DNA of 64,000 nucleotides from Streptomyces sp. NBC_00510. GTDB lineage: Bacteria > Actinomycetota > Actinomycetes > Streptomycetales > Streptomycetaceae. The stretch spans positions 7,488,001-7,552,000 of the forward strand of contig CP107851.1 of NCBI GenBank assembly GCA_036013505.1, written 5' to 3'. This document shows, in pieces, positions 33,737-43,434 of the stretch. How positions within the stretch are numbered: position 1 is the stretch's first letter; each line of letters begins with the position of its first letter. The notes beneath the pieces were generated by a model. It ran no database searches, was not told where the DNA came from, and saw only the letters and a program-made list of their open reading frames with translations. The translations under genes and the position numbers were made by a program.

Positions 33737-34459
33737 TCAGCCGGCCCGGGGGTCGTCGAGGGTGAAGACCGTCAGCCACTGCGAGCCGGCGGGCGTGTAG
33801 CCCAGGTCCATCAGCGCCGTGGTCACCGCGCGCATGTGCCCCGCGCCGTACAGGATCCCGGCGGTGAACGGCTCGGTACGGCCGGCGCGGGCGTGATGCA
33901 CATGCGTCACCGCGTCGATCAGCAGGCGGTCGCGCCGGTGCACCACCAGGTCGTCCGTCCCCGTCCAGAATTCCGCGGCCTCCTCCTCGTCGTCGCTGGG
34001 CAGGTCCTCGAGCTGCAGATGCCGGGCGAGGAACCGGCGCGTGCCGAGCAGCCGCATGCCCGCGACGTAGACGGGGATGAGCGCGGCCAGTGTCGCGCGC
34101 TCCCTGAGCGGCACCCGCCGCCACCCGTCGTCGAACTCCTCACCGGTCATGTCCGGGCACACCACGGGCACGCCCAGCGTGGCGAAGTCGATGTCCTGGA
34201 CGACCAGTCCCAGTCGCTCGTGGCCCGCGAGGCTGCGGTACGACCGCGTGAGCGCCAGCGCCGCCGTACCGCCCCGGACGCCCTCGGCGATCACCAGGTC
34301 GCACGAGGCGCGCAGACGGGCCGTCACCTCCGCGTAGAACGCCGGCTCCGCCAGGTGGACCATCGGGTACAGCTCGAAGGTCAGCGCCGTCCCGCGGCTG
34401 CGGAAGCGGATGACCGCAGACCGTACCCCTGCCAGCTCCGTGACCTCTATGTACTGCAC
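33737..34459 (-). CDS. TraB/PrgY-like domain protein
   Basis: A 240-residue soluble protein. I see the outline of the TraB/GumN/ChaN-like fold: FELYPMVHLAEPAFYAEVTA with a His, then CDLVIAEGVRGG carrying the Glu, and near the end GILYGAGHMRAVTTALMDLG with a second His. Those motifs suggest a metal-binding hydrolase, as in TraB pheromone-shutdown proteins. The middle (about 110-190) is helical and acidic. Function here is unknown. GTG at 34459 (MQYIEVTELAG) follows GGGGGG. It is divergent from the giant TPR gene. Confidence 0.62.
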   Translation of the reverse strand: MQYIEVTELAGVRSAVIRFRSRGTALTFELYPMVHLAEPAFYAEVTARLRASCDLVIAEGVRGGTAALALTRSYRSLAGHERLGLVVQDIDFATLGVPVVCPDMTGEEFDDGWRRVPLRERATLAALIPVYVAGMRLLGTRRFLARHLQLEDLPSDDEEEAAEFWTGTDDLVVHRRDRLLIDAVTHVHHARAGRTEPFTAGILYGAGHMRAVTTALMDLGYTPAGSQWLTVFTLDDPRAG

Positions 34460-34620
34460 GCGTCCCCCCGCCCCCGGCGGATCCGTCAATCGCGAGGACG
34501 CGCCACGAGAGCCGCGGGGTTGCACCGGCGCCCACGCGGACCACCGACGTCAACTCCCGGCGCACGGGGCCGGTTTGCAGTCCGTATGCTGCCGGTACCC
34601 GCCGCGGGGGAGGGAGCGCC

Positions 34621-37600
34621 ATGAGCACGGACGCACAGTCCGGCCAGGACACCGACGTCCTGGCCGTCCTGAGGGAGCACACCCTCGACTGCCGCTACGA
34701 GGAGGCCGAGGCCCTCATCGGCGCCGAACTCGCCCGGGCGGAAGGCGACCCGGCACGAACGGCCCGACTGCACGTCGCGCGGGGCCGGTTGCGGCTGCGC
34801 CAGTACGAACACCCCGCGGCGCTCTCGGAGTTCGCCACGGCCCTGCGCCATGACCCGGAATGCGGCGCGGCGGCGGGGTGGCGCGTGGCGGCCCTCGACC
34901 GCATGGGCCGCCGCGACGAGGCCCTGGCCGAGGGCACGGCGGCCGCGGCGCGGCTCCCGGAGGCCGTGGACGTCCACACCGCGTTGGGCTGGCTGCACCA
35001 CAACGCCTGCCGCTGGGACGAGGCCCTGGCGGCCTTCGAGCGGGCCACCGCCGTCGGACCGCGCCACGCGGAGGGCTGGATCGGCGCCGCGTGGACGCGT
35101 GTCGAGCTGGGCGACACCGCGGCCGCGCTGCGGGGCCTGGAGGACGCCGAGCGCGGCCTCGCCGACCCCGTCGAGGTCCGCAGCGCGGCCGTACGGATCG
35201 CGGCGAGCCGGAGCGGCGGCGAGGTCGCCCACGCCAAGCTGGTCTCCGCCCGCTCCCTGGACAGGGACGACATCGCCGTACTGACGGCGGAGGCCAGGTA
35301 CGAGAGCGGTCGGGGGACGGGCCGGGCCGCACTGGAGGCCGCCGAGCGCCTCGTGGCCCGGTACGGCCGCCGGCCCGACGCCCACGTCGAACACGCCCGC
35401 TGCCTCCTCGAACTCGGGCGCCAGGACGAGGCGGCCCTGGCCTGTGACCGGGCGCTGGCGCTCGAACCGCACTGGGGGCTCGCGTGGGAGTACAAGGCCG
35501 CGGTGCAGCGGCTGAGCGGCGACCTGGCGGGAGCGCTGGTCACGAGCCGGCGGGCGGTGCGGGCGTGCCGTTACTCGCCGGGCGTCCGGCTCGAACTGGC
35601 CGTCGCCGAGCTTGCCGTCGGAGCACCCGACCGCGCCCTGGCCCTCACCGAGGAGGCGCTGGCACTCGATCCCTGCTCCGGCTGGGGGCTGGGCGTCCGG
35701 GCCGAGCTGCTGCTGCGCGGCGGCGACGTGGACGGGGCCGTCGCGGCCGTCGCGCACGCGGCCGCGCTGCGGCCCGCCGACCCGGAGGCACTGGCGAGCC
35801 TGGCCTGGGCCCTGGGCGCGGCCGCCCGGTACGACGAGGCGCTCGCCGCCCTGGCACGCGCCAGGGAGTTCGACCCCGGCGACACCTCCCTGATCGAGCG
35901 CGCCCTGGCCCTGCTGCGCAGCGCCCACCGCTGGGACGATGCGGCGGACATGATCGCCTCGCTGCGCGCCGCGGACCGTACAGGGCACCTGGAGGGCCTG
36001 CTCCTGGAGGAACAGGCCTGCCTGTCCTACGGGCGGGAGCAGTACGCCCGGGCCCTGGAGGAGTGCGAGGCCGCGCTGCGGGCGGAACCGGGACGCCGCT
36101 TCGCGGCCCGCCTGCGCGTGCGGTCCCTGCGCGGGCTCGGACGTCTCGCCGACGCCGAGGCCGCCGCCCGGGAGTGTGCCGAGGCCGCCGCCGACGACCC
36201 CGAGGCCCACGCCCTCCTGGCGACGGTCCTGTTCGCCGCGGAGCGCACCGACGAGGCACTGGCCGCCGTCGACCGCGCCCTGCTGCTCGACGGCCACTCG
36301 GCGGAGGTGCACGGCGCGCGGCTCGACGGCTTCCGGGAGGCGGAACGGTGGGACGAGGCCGAGGCCGCCCTGGAGGAGGCCGCGCGCCGGGGCGTACCCG
36401 CCGACGTCGTGGCCGCCCACCGTGCCAGGACGGCCCTGGGGCGGGACGACCACGATGAGGCTTTGGCCGCGGCCGAGGAGTGCCTGCGCCTGCGTCCGGA
36501 CGACGCCGAGGCGCTGGAACTGCTCACCCTGGCGCACCTCGGCCGCGGAGACGCGCCCGCGGCCGAGTCCGCCGCGCGCCGGGCCGCCGCCGTGTCGCCG
36601 CCCCTTTCGGCGGCGGGCCCCTGCGTGCTCGCCCGGCTCTTCGGCGAGCTGGACCGCCCGGCAGAGGAGTGCACGGCGTACGAAGAGGCGCTGCGGCGTG
36701 AACCGGACCACCGTGACGCGCTGCTCGGCAGACTCTCCGCGCTGCGGAAGCTGGCGCGCTGGGACGAAGCCGAGCGGGCCGCGGAGGAGGCCGCCGGACT
36801 GCGGCCCGAGGACCCGGACGTGCTGATCGCCGTGGGCCGGCTGTACTCGGCGATGGAACGCCCCGGCGACGCGCTGCCCTTCGCCTGGCGCGCCGGCGAA
36901 CTCACCGACGACGCCTCCGACGCCGTGGCTCTGCTGGCCTGGGTCCTGCGCCGGTCACGGCGCTGGGACGAGGCGGAGCAGGTGCTGCGGCGCAGCGTCG
37001 AACGCCGTCCCACGGCGCCGGACGCCCACATGGACCTGGCCTACTGCCTGTGGGACCAGGACAGGGACGCGGAGTGCCTGGAGAGCGTCGACCGCGCCCT
37101 CGCCCTGCGGCCCGACCGCGTCCGCACGCTGACCTTCAAGGTGGAGGTGCTGTGCGCGCTGCGGCGGTGGAACGAGGCGGAGGCCGTGGCGCGCCGGGCG
37201 CGCGGCAGCCACCCGGAGATCGCCGCCGCGCACGTCGCGACCGCCCAGGTGCTCGCCGGCACCTACCGCCGTGAGGAGGCGCTGCCCCACCTCCGGCGGG
37301 CCCTGCAGCTCGAACCGGACCACGAGTGGGCGTGCCGGCTGCTGGTCGGCACCCTCGCCGGGCTGGGCCGTTTCCAGGAGGCGGAACAGGCCGCGGAGGC
37401 GCTGCTCGGCCGGGTCCCGGACGCGGTGTCCGTGCGGTGCCGGCTGGCCGCCGTGCTCCGCGAGCAGCACCGGTACGACGAGGCCCTGGCCCAGTGCGAA
37501 CGCGCCCTGGCCGACGACCCGTACAGCGTGGCCGCCCACGACCAGCGGGCCACCGCACTGCGCGAATGCGGCAGCCTGGACGAGGCCGAGAGCTGCGTCG

Positions 37601-39042
37601 AGGAGTTCACCCGAGGCCGCCCGCACCTGACGTCCATCCGGTTCGAGCTGGCGGCGGTGCACGCGGAGCGCGGCGACCACACCACGGCCCGGCGGGTCCT
37701 GGACGGGCTGCTGGAGTCCGCGCCCGGTCCCCTCGGCCGGGCCGAGGCCCGTGCCGCGACCGGCTGGGTAGCGCTGATGGACCAGCGTCCGCTGGACGCG
37801 GCGGACGCCTTCGGGGAGGTCCTGCGGCAGTGGCCGCACGACCACGACTTCCGCGTCGGCCGCGCCTGGTCGCTGGTGCGCCTGGCGGACCTCGCCCCCG
37901 GCGGCCCGCGGGCGGACGAGCGCCTCGCCGAGGCGGCCGCCCACTGCCGTGCCGTCAGCCGTGAGGACCCGCGCAACGCCGTCGCCCACACCTGCCTCGG
38001 GCTGATCGCGCACCGGCGTGGGGAGCCCGCCGCTGCCGAGCGGCACTTCGCCCGGGCCGTGGAACTGGACCCGTACGGGCGCTCCCACACCGAACTGGGC
38101 GCGCTCCACGTGCAGCTCGGCCGGTACACGGAGGCCGAGACCGTGCTGCGGCGGGCCGTGGAACTGGACTGGTACGACGTGCAGGCCCACGTCGAACTGG
38201 GCAGCCTGGCACTGCACCGGGCCCGGGAGGGCGGAGGCGACGCCACACTGGCGGAGGCGGCCGGCGAGTTCCGCCGGGCCGTCGCGGTGGACCCGGACAG
38301 CGGCAGCGCGGCCCTCGGGCTCGCGGTGGCGCTGGCGGAGGGCGCGGGGGACCTCGGCGCCGCCGAGGAGGAACTGCGTCGTGTGCTGGGCCGGCGCGGG
38401 GTGCGGGACCAGCCGCAGTGGCAGCTGCGGCTCGCGCTCGCGCGCCTGCTGGTGCAGGCCGGCGACGCCGAGCAGAGCGCCGACCGCTACCACGACGCGG
38501 GCGTGGAGGCCCGGGCCGCGATCCGGCTGGCCGAGCGCGAGGCCGAACCGCACTTCGTGGCCGGTGTCGTGGAGCAGCGCCTGGGCACGCAGACCGTCGA
38601 CGTCCGGCTGAAACTGCTCCACCGGAGCCGGGCCCGGCGCTTCCTGACCCGCTGCCGCCGCCTCGACCCGGCGCACCAGGACGCGGAGCGGGCGCTGCGG
38701 CTGCTGGAGGAGGACGCCCGGGCCGCCCGGGGGAGCCGGCTGAGCAGTGCGGTGCTGGTGCTCGTGGCGACCGCCGTCCTCGCCGCGGCCTGGGTGGACT
38801 TCCTGTGGAAGCACCACGTCACCGCCGTGATGCTCACGACGCTGACGCCGGTGCTGGCCGGGCTCATCGCGGTCGGGTTCCTGCTGCCGGTGCTGATCCG
38901 GCTCAAACTCCCCGGGGGGATGGAGGCCGACCTGTCGGCGAGCATCGGCCAGATCTCCCGCGGCCCGCGCGGCGAGGTCGTGCTCGCCTCGGCACGGACG
39001 CCCGCCGGCAACGGGCCGGTCGGCCGGATGCCGCGCCTGTGA
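34621..39042 (+). CDS. giant TPR-repeat membrane protein
   Basis: A 1473-residue protein made almost entirely of tetratricopeptide repeats (about residues 10-1370, 34-residue period, roughly three dozen units). Typical cores are RWDEALAAFERA, RWDEAEAALEEA, RWDEAERAAEEA and RYDEALAQCERAL. Two membrane helices follow (about 1374-1396, SSAVLVLVATAVLAAAWVDF; 1400-1425, TTLTPVLAGLIAVGFLLPVL) with a 48-residue tail. No enzyme domain or signal peptide is seen. It is a probable membrane-tethered scaffold, with the superhelix facing the cytoplasm by inference. GAGGGAG precedes the ATG. Confidence 0.88.
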   Translation: MSTDAQSGQDTDVLAVLREHTLDCRYEEAEALIGAELARAEGDPARTARLHVARGRLRLRQYEHPAALSEFATALRHDPECGAAAGWRVAALDRMGRRDEALAEGTAAAARLPEAVDVHTALGWLHHNACRWDEALAAFERATAVGPRHAEGWIGAAWTRVELGDTAAALRGLEDAERGLADPVEVRSAAVRIAASRSGGEVAHAKLVSARSLDRDDIAVLTAEARYESGRGTGRAALEAAERLVARYGRRPDAHVEHARCLLELGRQDEAALACDRALALEPHWGLAWEYKAAVQRLSGDLAGALVTSRRAVRACRYSPGVRLELAVAELAVGAPDRALALTEEALALDPCSGWGLGVRAELLLRGGDVDGAVAAVAHAAALRPADPEALASLAWALGAAARYDEALAALARAREFDPGDTSLIERALALLRSAHRWDDAADMIASLRAADRTGHLEGLLLEEQACLSYGREQYARALEECEAALRAEPGRRFAARLRVRSLRGLGRLADAEAAARECAEAAADDPEAHALLATVLFAAERTDEALAAVDRALLLDGHSAEVHGARLDGFREAERWDEAEAALEEAARRGVPADVVAAHRARTALGRDDHDEALAAAEECLRLRPDDAEALELLTLAHLGRGDAPAAESAARRAAAVSPPLSAAGPCVLARLFGELDRPAEECTAYEEALRREPDHRDALLGRLSALRKLARWDEAERAAEEAAGLRPEDPDVLIAVGRLYSAMERPGDALPFAWRAGELTDDASDAVALLAWVLRRSRRWDEAEQVLRRSVERRPTAPDAHMDLAYCLWDQDRDAECLESVDRALALRPDRVRTLTFKVEVLCALRRWNEAEAVARRARGSHPEIAAAHVATAQVLAGTYRREEALPHLRRALQLEPDHEWACRLLVGTLAGLGRFQEAEQAAEALLGRVPDAVSVRCRLAAVLREQHRYDEALAQCERALADDPYSVAAHDQRATALRECGSLDEAESCVEEFTRGRPHLTSIRFELAAVHAERGDHTTARRVLDGLLESAPGPLGRAEARAATGWVALMDQRPLDAADAFGEVLRQWPHDHDFRVGRAWSLVRLADLAPGGPRADERLAEAAAHCRAVSREDPRNAVAHTCLGLIAHRRGEPAAAERHFARAVELDPYGRSHTELGALHVQLGRYTEAETVLRRAVELDWYDVQAHVELGSLALHRAREGGGDATLAEAAGEFRRAVAVDPDSGSAALGLAVALAEGAGDLGAAEEELRRVLGRRGVRDQPQWQLRLALARLLVQAGDAEQSADRYHDAGVEARAAIRLAEREAEPHFVAGVVEQRLGTQTVDVRLKLLHRSRARRFLTRCRRLDPAHQDAERALRLLEEDARAARGSRLSSAVLVLVATAVLAAAWVDFLWKHHVTAVMLTTLTPVLAGLIAVGFLLPVLIRLKLPGGMEADLSASIGQISRGPRGEVVLASARTPAGNGPVGRMPRL

Positions 39043-39101
39043 CCGGGGGCGGAAAAGGGTGCGGGGAAGGGCGCGTGGACGGGGTGGGGGGTACGGGGGT
39101 G

Positions 39102-39797
39102 TTACGCCGCCGTCGCGTGGTCCGTGGCCTTGGACGCCTTCGCCTTCGTGGCGTAGATGTCGACGTACTCCTGGCCGGACAGCCGCATCACGTGGCTCAT
39201 GACCTCGTCGGTGACGGCGCGCAGCACGTAGCGGTCGCGGTCCATGCCCTCGTAGCGGGAGAACTCCAGCGGCTTGCCGAAGCGGACGGTGAAGCGGTGC
39301 ACCCGCGGGACGCCGGCGCCACCCGGCTGGATCCGCTCGGTGCCCACCATCGCGAACGGGACGACCGGTGCCCCGGTCATCAGCGCCAGCCGTGACACGC
39401 CCGTGCGGCCGCGGTAGAGACGGCCGTCGGGGGAGCGGGTGCCCTCGGGGTAGATCCCGAAGACCCTGCCCTCGTCCAGGATGCGACGACCGGTCATGAG
39501 CGCGGCGACGCCGCCGTGACCGCCGTCGCGGTCCACGGGGATCATGCCGACGGAGGTGAAGAAGGCGGCCATCAGCCGGCCCTTGATCCCGGGGGTGGTG
39601 ACGTACTCGTCCTTGCCGATGAAGAAGACCTGACGCTTCACGACCAGGGACAGGAACATCGAGTCGATGAACGTGACGTGGTTGCCGGCGAGGATCACGG
39701 GACCGTCGCCCGGGATATGCTCCGCTCCCTCGACCCTGGGGCGGAACAGGACGCGCATCAGTGCTCCGAGCAGTGCCTTGAGGATGATGCGGAACAA
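39102..39797 (-). CDS. 1-acyl-glycerol-3-phosphate acyltransferase (PlsC family)
   Basis: A 231-residue acyltransferase of phosphatidic-acid synthesis or a related acyl transfer. Motifs: the catalytic His-x4-Asp in GNHVTFIDSMFLS, YPEGTRSPDGRLYRGRTGVS for the glycerophosphate site and APVVPFAMVGTERIQPG. The N-terminus FRIILKALLGALMRVLF is an amphipathic membrane-association helix. I choose TTG at 39797 because GGAGGA lies four bases upstream; longer starts would lack a ribosome site. It is convergent with the TPR gene. Confidence 0.88.
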   Translation of the reverse strand: MFRIILKALLGALMRVLFRPRVEGAEHIPGDGPVILAGNHVTFIDSMFLSLVVKRQVFFIGKDEYVTTPGIKGRLMAAFFTSVGMIPVDRDGGHGGVAALMTGRRILDEGRVFGIYPEGTRSPDGRLYRGRTGVSRLALMTGAPVVPFAMVGTERIQPGGAGVPRVHRFTVRFGKPLEFSRYEGMDRDRYVLRAVTDEVMSHVMRLSGQEYVDIYATKAKASKATDHATAA

Positions 39798-40059
39798 CGG
39801 GTCCTCCGGTCGTGGTCGGCGGGAGTCCGGCCGGACGCCCGCGGGGGTTCGTCCACCAGTGTGCGCCTCCCCCGGTGAGGACGATACTTCCGCCACGTCG
39901 CGACACGCACACCGGGTTCACACGACCGGTACGCATTGTTGATCTGCGTTTCCGTCGCGTTCCGTCGCTCGCCGCCCGACGGCAACACCGGCCCGCCTAC
40001 GATGCGCCCGTCGCTTGGCAGGATCCGGACAGACGTTCGGCCGACACGAGGGAGCGCAC

Positions 40060-41253
40060 ATGACGCACGAGCAGCAGGGCGGCCGGGAGCAGCGCAGGGG
40101 GCCCGGGCGCCGGGCACTGATCGGGGCCGCGGCGCTCGGCGCCGGCGTCACCGTGCTCGGCGGCGCGGGCACCGCCGTGGCCGGCGAGCGGGACTCCTCG
40201 CACGGCTCCTCGCACGGTTCCGTCCCCGTCCTCCCGCTGCCGGTCCCGACCGTCGTCGGCCACCGCGGCGCGAGCGGCTACCGCCCCGAGCACACCCTGG
40301 GCTCGTACCAGCTCGCCCTGGACCTCGGCGCCGACGTCATCGAGCAGGACGTCGTCCCCACCAAGGACGGGCACCTCGTCTGCCGCCACGAGCCGGAGAT
40401 CGGCGGCACCACGGACGTCGCCGCCCACCCCGAGTTCGCCTCCCGCAGGACCACCAAGACCATCGACGGGGTCGCCACCACCGGCTGGTTCACCGAGGAC
40501 TTCACCCTCGCCGAGCTCAAGACCCTGCGCGCGGTCGAGCGCCTGCCCGCACAGCGGCAGCGCAACACCCTCTACGACGGCCATTGGGAGGTGCCCACCT
40601 TCGAGGAGGTGCTGCGCTGGGCCGACGAGCAGGGCCGCAAGCGCGGCAAGGCGGTCTGGCTGCACGTCGAGACCAAGCACCCCACCTACTTCCGCGGCAT
40701 CGGCCTGGGCCTGGAGGAGCGGCTCGCCAAGCTGCTGCGCCGCTACGGCCGCGACAAGCGCAACTCCCCGCTGTTCCTGCAGTCCTTCGAGCCCGGCAGC
40801 ATCCAGCGGCTCGGCGCGCTCGGCCTGCGCAACCCCAAGGTCGTCCTGCTGGACGCGGCGACCACCCGTCCGTACGACTTCGTCGCCGCCGGGGACCCGC
40901 GCACGGTCGCCGACCTCGTCACCCCGGCCGGCCTGAAGTGGATCGCCGGCTTCGCCCAGGGCATCGGCCCCACCCTGAACCTGATCATCCCCCGCGACGC
41001 GGCCGGCAAGCTCGGCACGCCCACCACGCTGGTGCGCGACGCCCACAAGGCCGGGCTGATCCTGCACCCCTTCACGATGCGCAACGAGAACAGCTTCCTG
41101 CCCGCCGACTTCCGGGTCGGCACGGACCCCAACGCCTACGGAGACGCCTTCGGCGCCTTCAAGGTCTACTTCGAGCAGGGCATCGACGGCATCTTCTCGG
41201 ACAACTGCGACACCGCGCTCCTGGCCCGCGCGGACTTCCTCGGCCGGAAGTGA
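40060..41253 (+). CDS. secreted glycerophosphodiester phosphodiesterase
   Basis: Hydrolyses glycerophosphodiesters to glycerol-3-phosphate and an alcohol, for phosphate or lipid-headgroup recovery. The 397-residue protein begins with a Tat-like signal (RRGPGRRALIGAAALGAGVT, then AVAGE). The GDPD TIM barrel carries VGHRGASGYRPEHTLGSYQL, the acidic metal ligands in GADVIEQDVVPTKDGHLVCR and the second His in RHEPEIG, then LHVETKHPTYF. ATG at 40060 follows GAGGGAG. It lies after a PlsC gene on the opposite strand, so the two are not an operon. Confidence 0.92.
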   Translation: MTHEQQGGREQRRGPGRRALIGAAALGAGVTVLGGAGTAVAGERDSSHGSSHGSVPVLPLPVPTVVGHRGASGYRPEHTLGSYQLALDLGADVIEQDVVPTKDGHLVCRHEPEIGGTTDVAAHPEFASRRTTKTIDGVATTGWFTEDFTLAELKTLRAVERLPAQRQRNTLYDGHWEVPTFEEVLRWADEQGRKRGKAVWLHVETKHPTYFRGIGLGLEERLAKLLRRYGRDKRNSPLFLQSFEPGSIQRLGALGLRNPKVVLLDAATTRPYDFVAAGDPRTVADLVTPAGLKWIAGFAQGIGPTLNLIIPRDAAGKLGTPTTLVRDAHKAGLILHPFTMRNENSFLPADFRVGTDPNAYGDAFGAFKVYFEQGIDGIFSDNCDTALLARADFLGRK

Positions 41254-41342
41254 TCGTCAACACGAGGTGATCCGCTCCCGCGCACGGGTGGTTCCCCCGC
41301 CAGGGGGCAACCACCCGGCGCGGCACGGGTGTCCCGGCGGGC

Positions 41343-41867
41343 ATGACCCCGCGCGTACGTCACGAAGAACTGACCGCCATCCGACCGCTGCTCGCCGCCG
41401 AGGCCGCGGCCGAGTCGGTCCCCGCCTGCATCGAGGCGGCCGACCTCGAACAGTCCGTGTGGCTGCGGTTGCTGGAGCTCCCCGAGCCGCCGGCCGACCC
41501 CGCCCGCTGGCTGCGCCGGGCGGTGCGGGCCGAGGCCCGCCTCGCGGTGCGCCGGGCCCGCCGGGAGACGCCGTACGGCCCCGGCCGCCACCCCGCCGCC
41601 GTGACCCTGCCGAGCACCGAACAGCAGGTGCTCGCCGCCGAGCAGCGGCGCACCCTGCTGGCCGCCGCACGCCGGCTGCCCGGGCGCTGTCCCGAGCTGG
41701 TATCCGCCCTGATCTCCCGTTCCGACCCCACTTACCGGGAAATCTCCCGGGAGTTGGGAATCTCACAGGGCAGCCTCGGGCCGATGCGTTCCCGGTGCCT
41801 GAGTTGCCTGCGTACGATCCTCGCAACCGGGGTTGCATCACCCGTACGACGGGGTAATGCACCGTAA
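41343..41867 (+). CDS. short sigma-70-like (ECF-type) factor
   Basis: A 174-residue protein. Its first half (AADLEQSVWLRLLE and ARWLRRAVRAEARLAVRRAR) resembles sigma region 2, and the C-terminal part has a region 4 HTH (PTYREISRELGISQGSLGPM then RSRCLSCLRTIL). Between them RTLLAAARRLPGRCPELVSA matches the helix before region 4. It lacks region 3, as expected for ECF factors, and is at the short end of the family. No anti-sigma gene is adjacent. It could be a sigma-like regulator rather than a working sigma factor. Confidence 0.78.
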   Translation: MTPRVRHEELTAIRPLLAAEAAAESVPACIEAADLEQSVWLRLLELPEPPADPARWLRRAVRAEARLAVRRARRETPYGPGRHPAAVTLPSTEQQVLAAEQRRTLLAAARRLPGRCPELVSALISRSDPTYREISRELGISQGSLGPMRSRCLSCLRTILATGVASPVRRGNAP

Positions 41868-41992
41868 ACAGTCGGCGTATGGACGCTTGTGCACGGCCGC
41901 GCCGCCTTCCGGGAAACGATTCAGGGCAACGTCCCGCGCCGCACCCTCACCCCCCGCGGCCCGGGCGGACTCGAAGGAGAGGCCAGCGCACA

Positions 41993-42501
41993 TGGGCATG
42001 AGCGTGACCATCTCTGCGGCGACCGGCGACGACGCCGAGAAGATCCTCAAACTGCAGTACCTCTGCTACCAGGACGAAGCCGCACTGTACGGGGACTACG
42101 GCATAGAACCGCTGACCCAGACCCTCGACGCGCTGCGCGCCGAACTCGAGGGCGGGGTCGTGGTGGTGGCCCGGCTCGGCGAGGAGGTGGTGGGTTCGGT
42201 CCGCGGTTCCGTGGACGAGGACGGCACCGCGCGGATCGCCAAGCTGATCGTCCACCCCCGCATGCAGCGGCACGGACTCGGCGGCCGTCTGCTGCGGGCC
42301 ATCGAGGAGCGGCTGGCCGCGGAGAGCGAGGCCAAGCGCTACCGGCTCTTCACCGGTCACCGCAGCGACTTCAACCTGCGGCTGTACCGCAAGCTGGGCT
42401 ACGCGCAGGTGGGCAGCGTCGAACCGGTCACCCGGCAACTGAGCCTGGTGCACATGGAGAAGCCGGCCGACCGGCCCGAGACCTACGCCGCGAGCGCCTG
42501 A
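41993..42501 (+). CDS. GNAT-family N-acetyltransferase
   Basis: A 168-residue acetyl-CoA-dependent acetyltransferase. VVVVARLGEEVVGSVRGSVD forms the central strands, IAKLIVHPRMQRHGLGGRLL the pyrophosphate-binding R-x-x-G-x-G/A turn (RHGLGG) and NLRLYRKLGYAQVG the C-terminal motif B. Substrate unknown. ATG at 41993 follows GAAGGAGA; a second ATG six bases later would remove two residues. It stands alone, 125 bases after the sigma-like gene. Confidence 0.88.
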
Positions 42502-42517
42502 GCCCGCGTCAGGATCA

Positions 42518-42958
42518 TCAGTCCTGCTGTGGCCGTGCCTGCCGGCGCAGCCACAGCAGGCCGGTCACCGGCACGACGACGGGCAGGAACAGGTAGCCCA
42601 TGCCGTAGTCGGACCACACGGTCTGGTCCGGGAACGCCCCGGAGTCGACCAGCGTCAGCGTGCCCACGGTCAGCACGCCGACCAGTTCGAGGGTGCAGCT
42701 GACCAGCGCCACCTTCCGCGCGCCCTCGCCGCCCCGCCACAGGGCCACCGTGATCACCGCGTAGAGGACGCCCGCCAGCAGCGAGAGCAGGTAGGCCAGC
42801 GGCGCCTCGTCGAACTGCAGGCTGATCTGCACGACCGCGCGGGAGAGCGCGGCGACGGTGAAGACGCCGTACAGGGAGAGCAGCAGCCTGCCCGGCCCGC
42901 GGCCGATCCCGCGCTCGGCGGCGGCCGGCGCAGTGGTGCCCTTCGCGGTCTCAGGCAC
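42518..42958 (-). CDS. four-helix membrane protein of unknown function
   Basis: A 146-residue protein with hydrophobic segments LLLSLYGVFTVAALSRAVVQ, LAYLLSLLAGVLYAVITVAL, VALVSCTLELVGVLTVGTLT and YLFLPVVVPVTGLLWLRRQ, so four membrane spans. I do not know a named family. GTG at 42958 lies inside the end of the next upstream gene (eight-base overlap), so the two membrane proteins are co-translated and may form a complex. Confidence 0.8.
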   Translation of the reverse strand: MPETAKGTTAPAAAERGIGRGPGRLLLSLYGVFTVAALSRAVVQISLQFDEAPLAYLLSLLAGVLYAVITVALWRGGEGARKVALVSCTLELVGVLTVGTLTLVDSGAFPDQTVWSDYGMGYLFLPVVVPVTGLLWLRRQARPQQD

Positions 42959-43319
42959 TGACGCCTCCCCAGATGTCGTGGAGCCGCACCTCGAGCACGG
43001 CCAGGATCACCCCGCCCGCGGCCACGATCGCCGAGCCCCAGCGGGTCCGCTCGGTCAGCGACATGAAGCCCGCCGCCGGGACGGTGCAGGCCGCGCCGAT
43101 CAGGTACGCCACGAAGATCGTCGTGCCGTCCACCGGCTTCTCACCGCCGGTGAGCTTGACCACACCTATCACCAGCTGGACCAGCGCCAGCACCGCCACC
43201 AGGGCCATGCCGATGAAGTGCCAGTCCTTGGTGGGCTGGTCGCGGAAGGCCGCGTAGCCGCACCAGGAGGCCAGGAGCAGCGCCGTGGCCGAGACCACGA
43301 TCGTGAGCGCGTCGAGCAT
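42951..43319 (-). CDS. four-helix membrane protein of unknown function
   Basis: A 122-residue integral membrane protein: MLDALTIVVSATALLLASWC, FIGMALVAVLALVQLVIGVV, FVAYLIGAACTVPAAGFMSL and SAIVAAGGVILAVLEVRLHD. Conserved-looking charged residues DQPTKDW lie in the first loop. It is the upstream gene of a two-gene operon whose members overlap by eight bases. Function is unknown. Confidence 0.8.
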   Translation of the reverse strand: MLDALTIVVSATALLLASWCGYAAFRDQPTKDWHFIGMALVAVLALVQLVIGVVKLTGGEKPVDGTTIFVAYLIGAACTVPAAGFMSLTERTRWGSAIVAAGGVILAVLEVRLHDIWGGVSA

Positions 43320-43397
43320 GGCGCGACTCTATTACGGGCGGGAATCGCCGGGTCCCCGCCCCCTGGGTGTCCACATTCCGGACTGTGGGATCGGATA

Positions 43398-43427
43398 TTG
43401 GTACGCCGTACGGGCGTCTGCTTTACT
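43398..43427 (+). promoter_or_regulatory. promoter of the metNIQ leader transcript
   Basis: TTGGTA (43398-43403) and TTTACT (43422-43427) are 18 bases apart. The expected transcription start is close to the ATG of the leader peptide at 43435, so that peptide would be translated from a leaderless end. Confidence 0.4.
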
Positions 43428-43434
43428 GGTGCGC

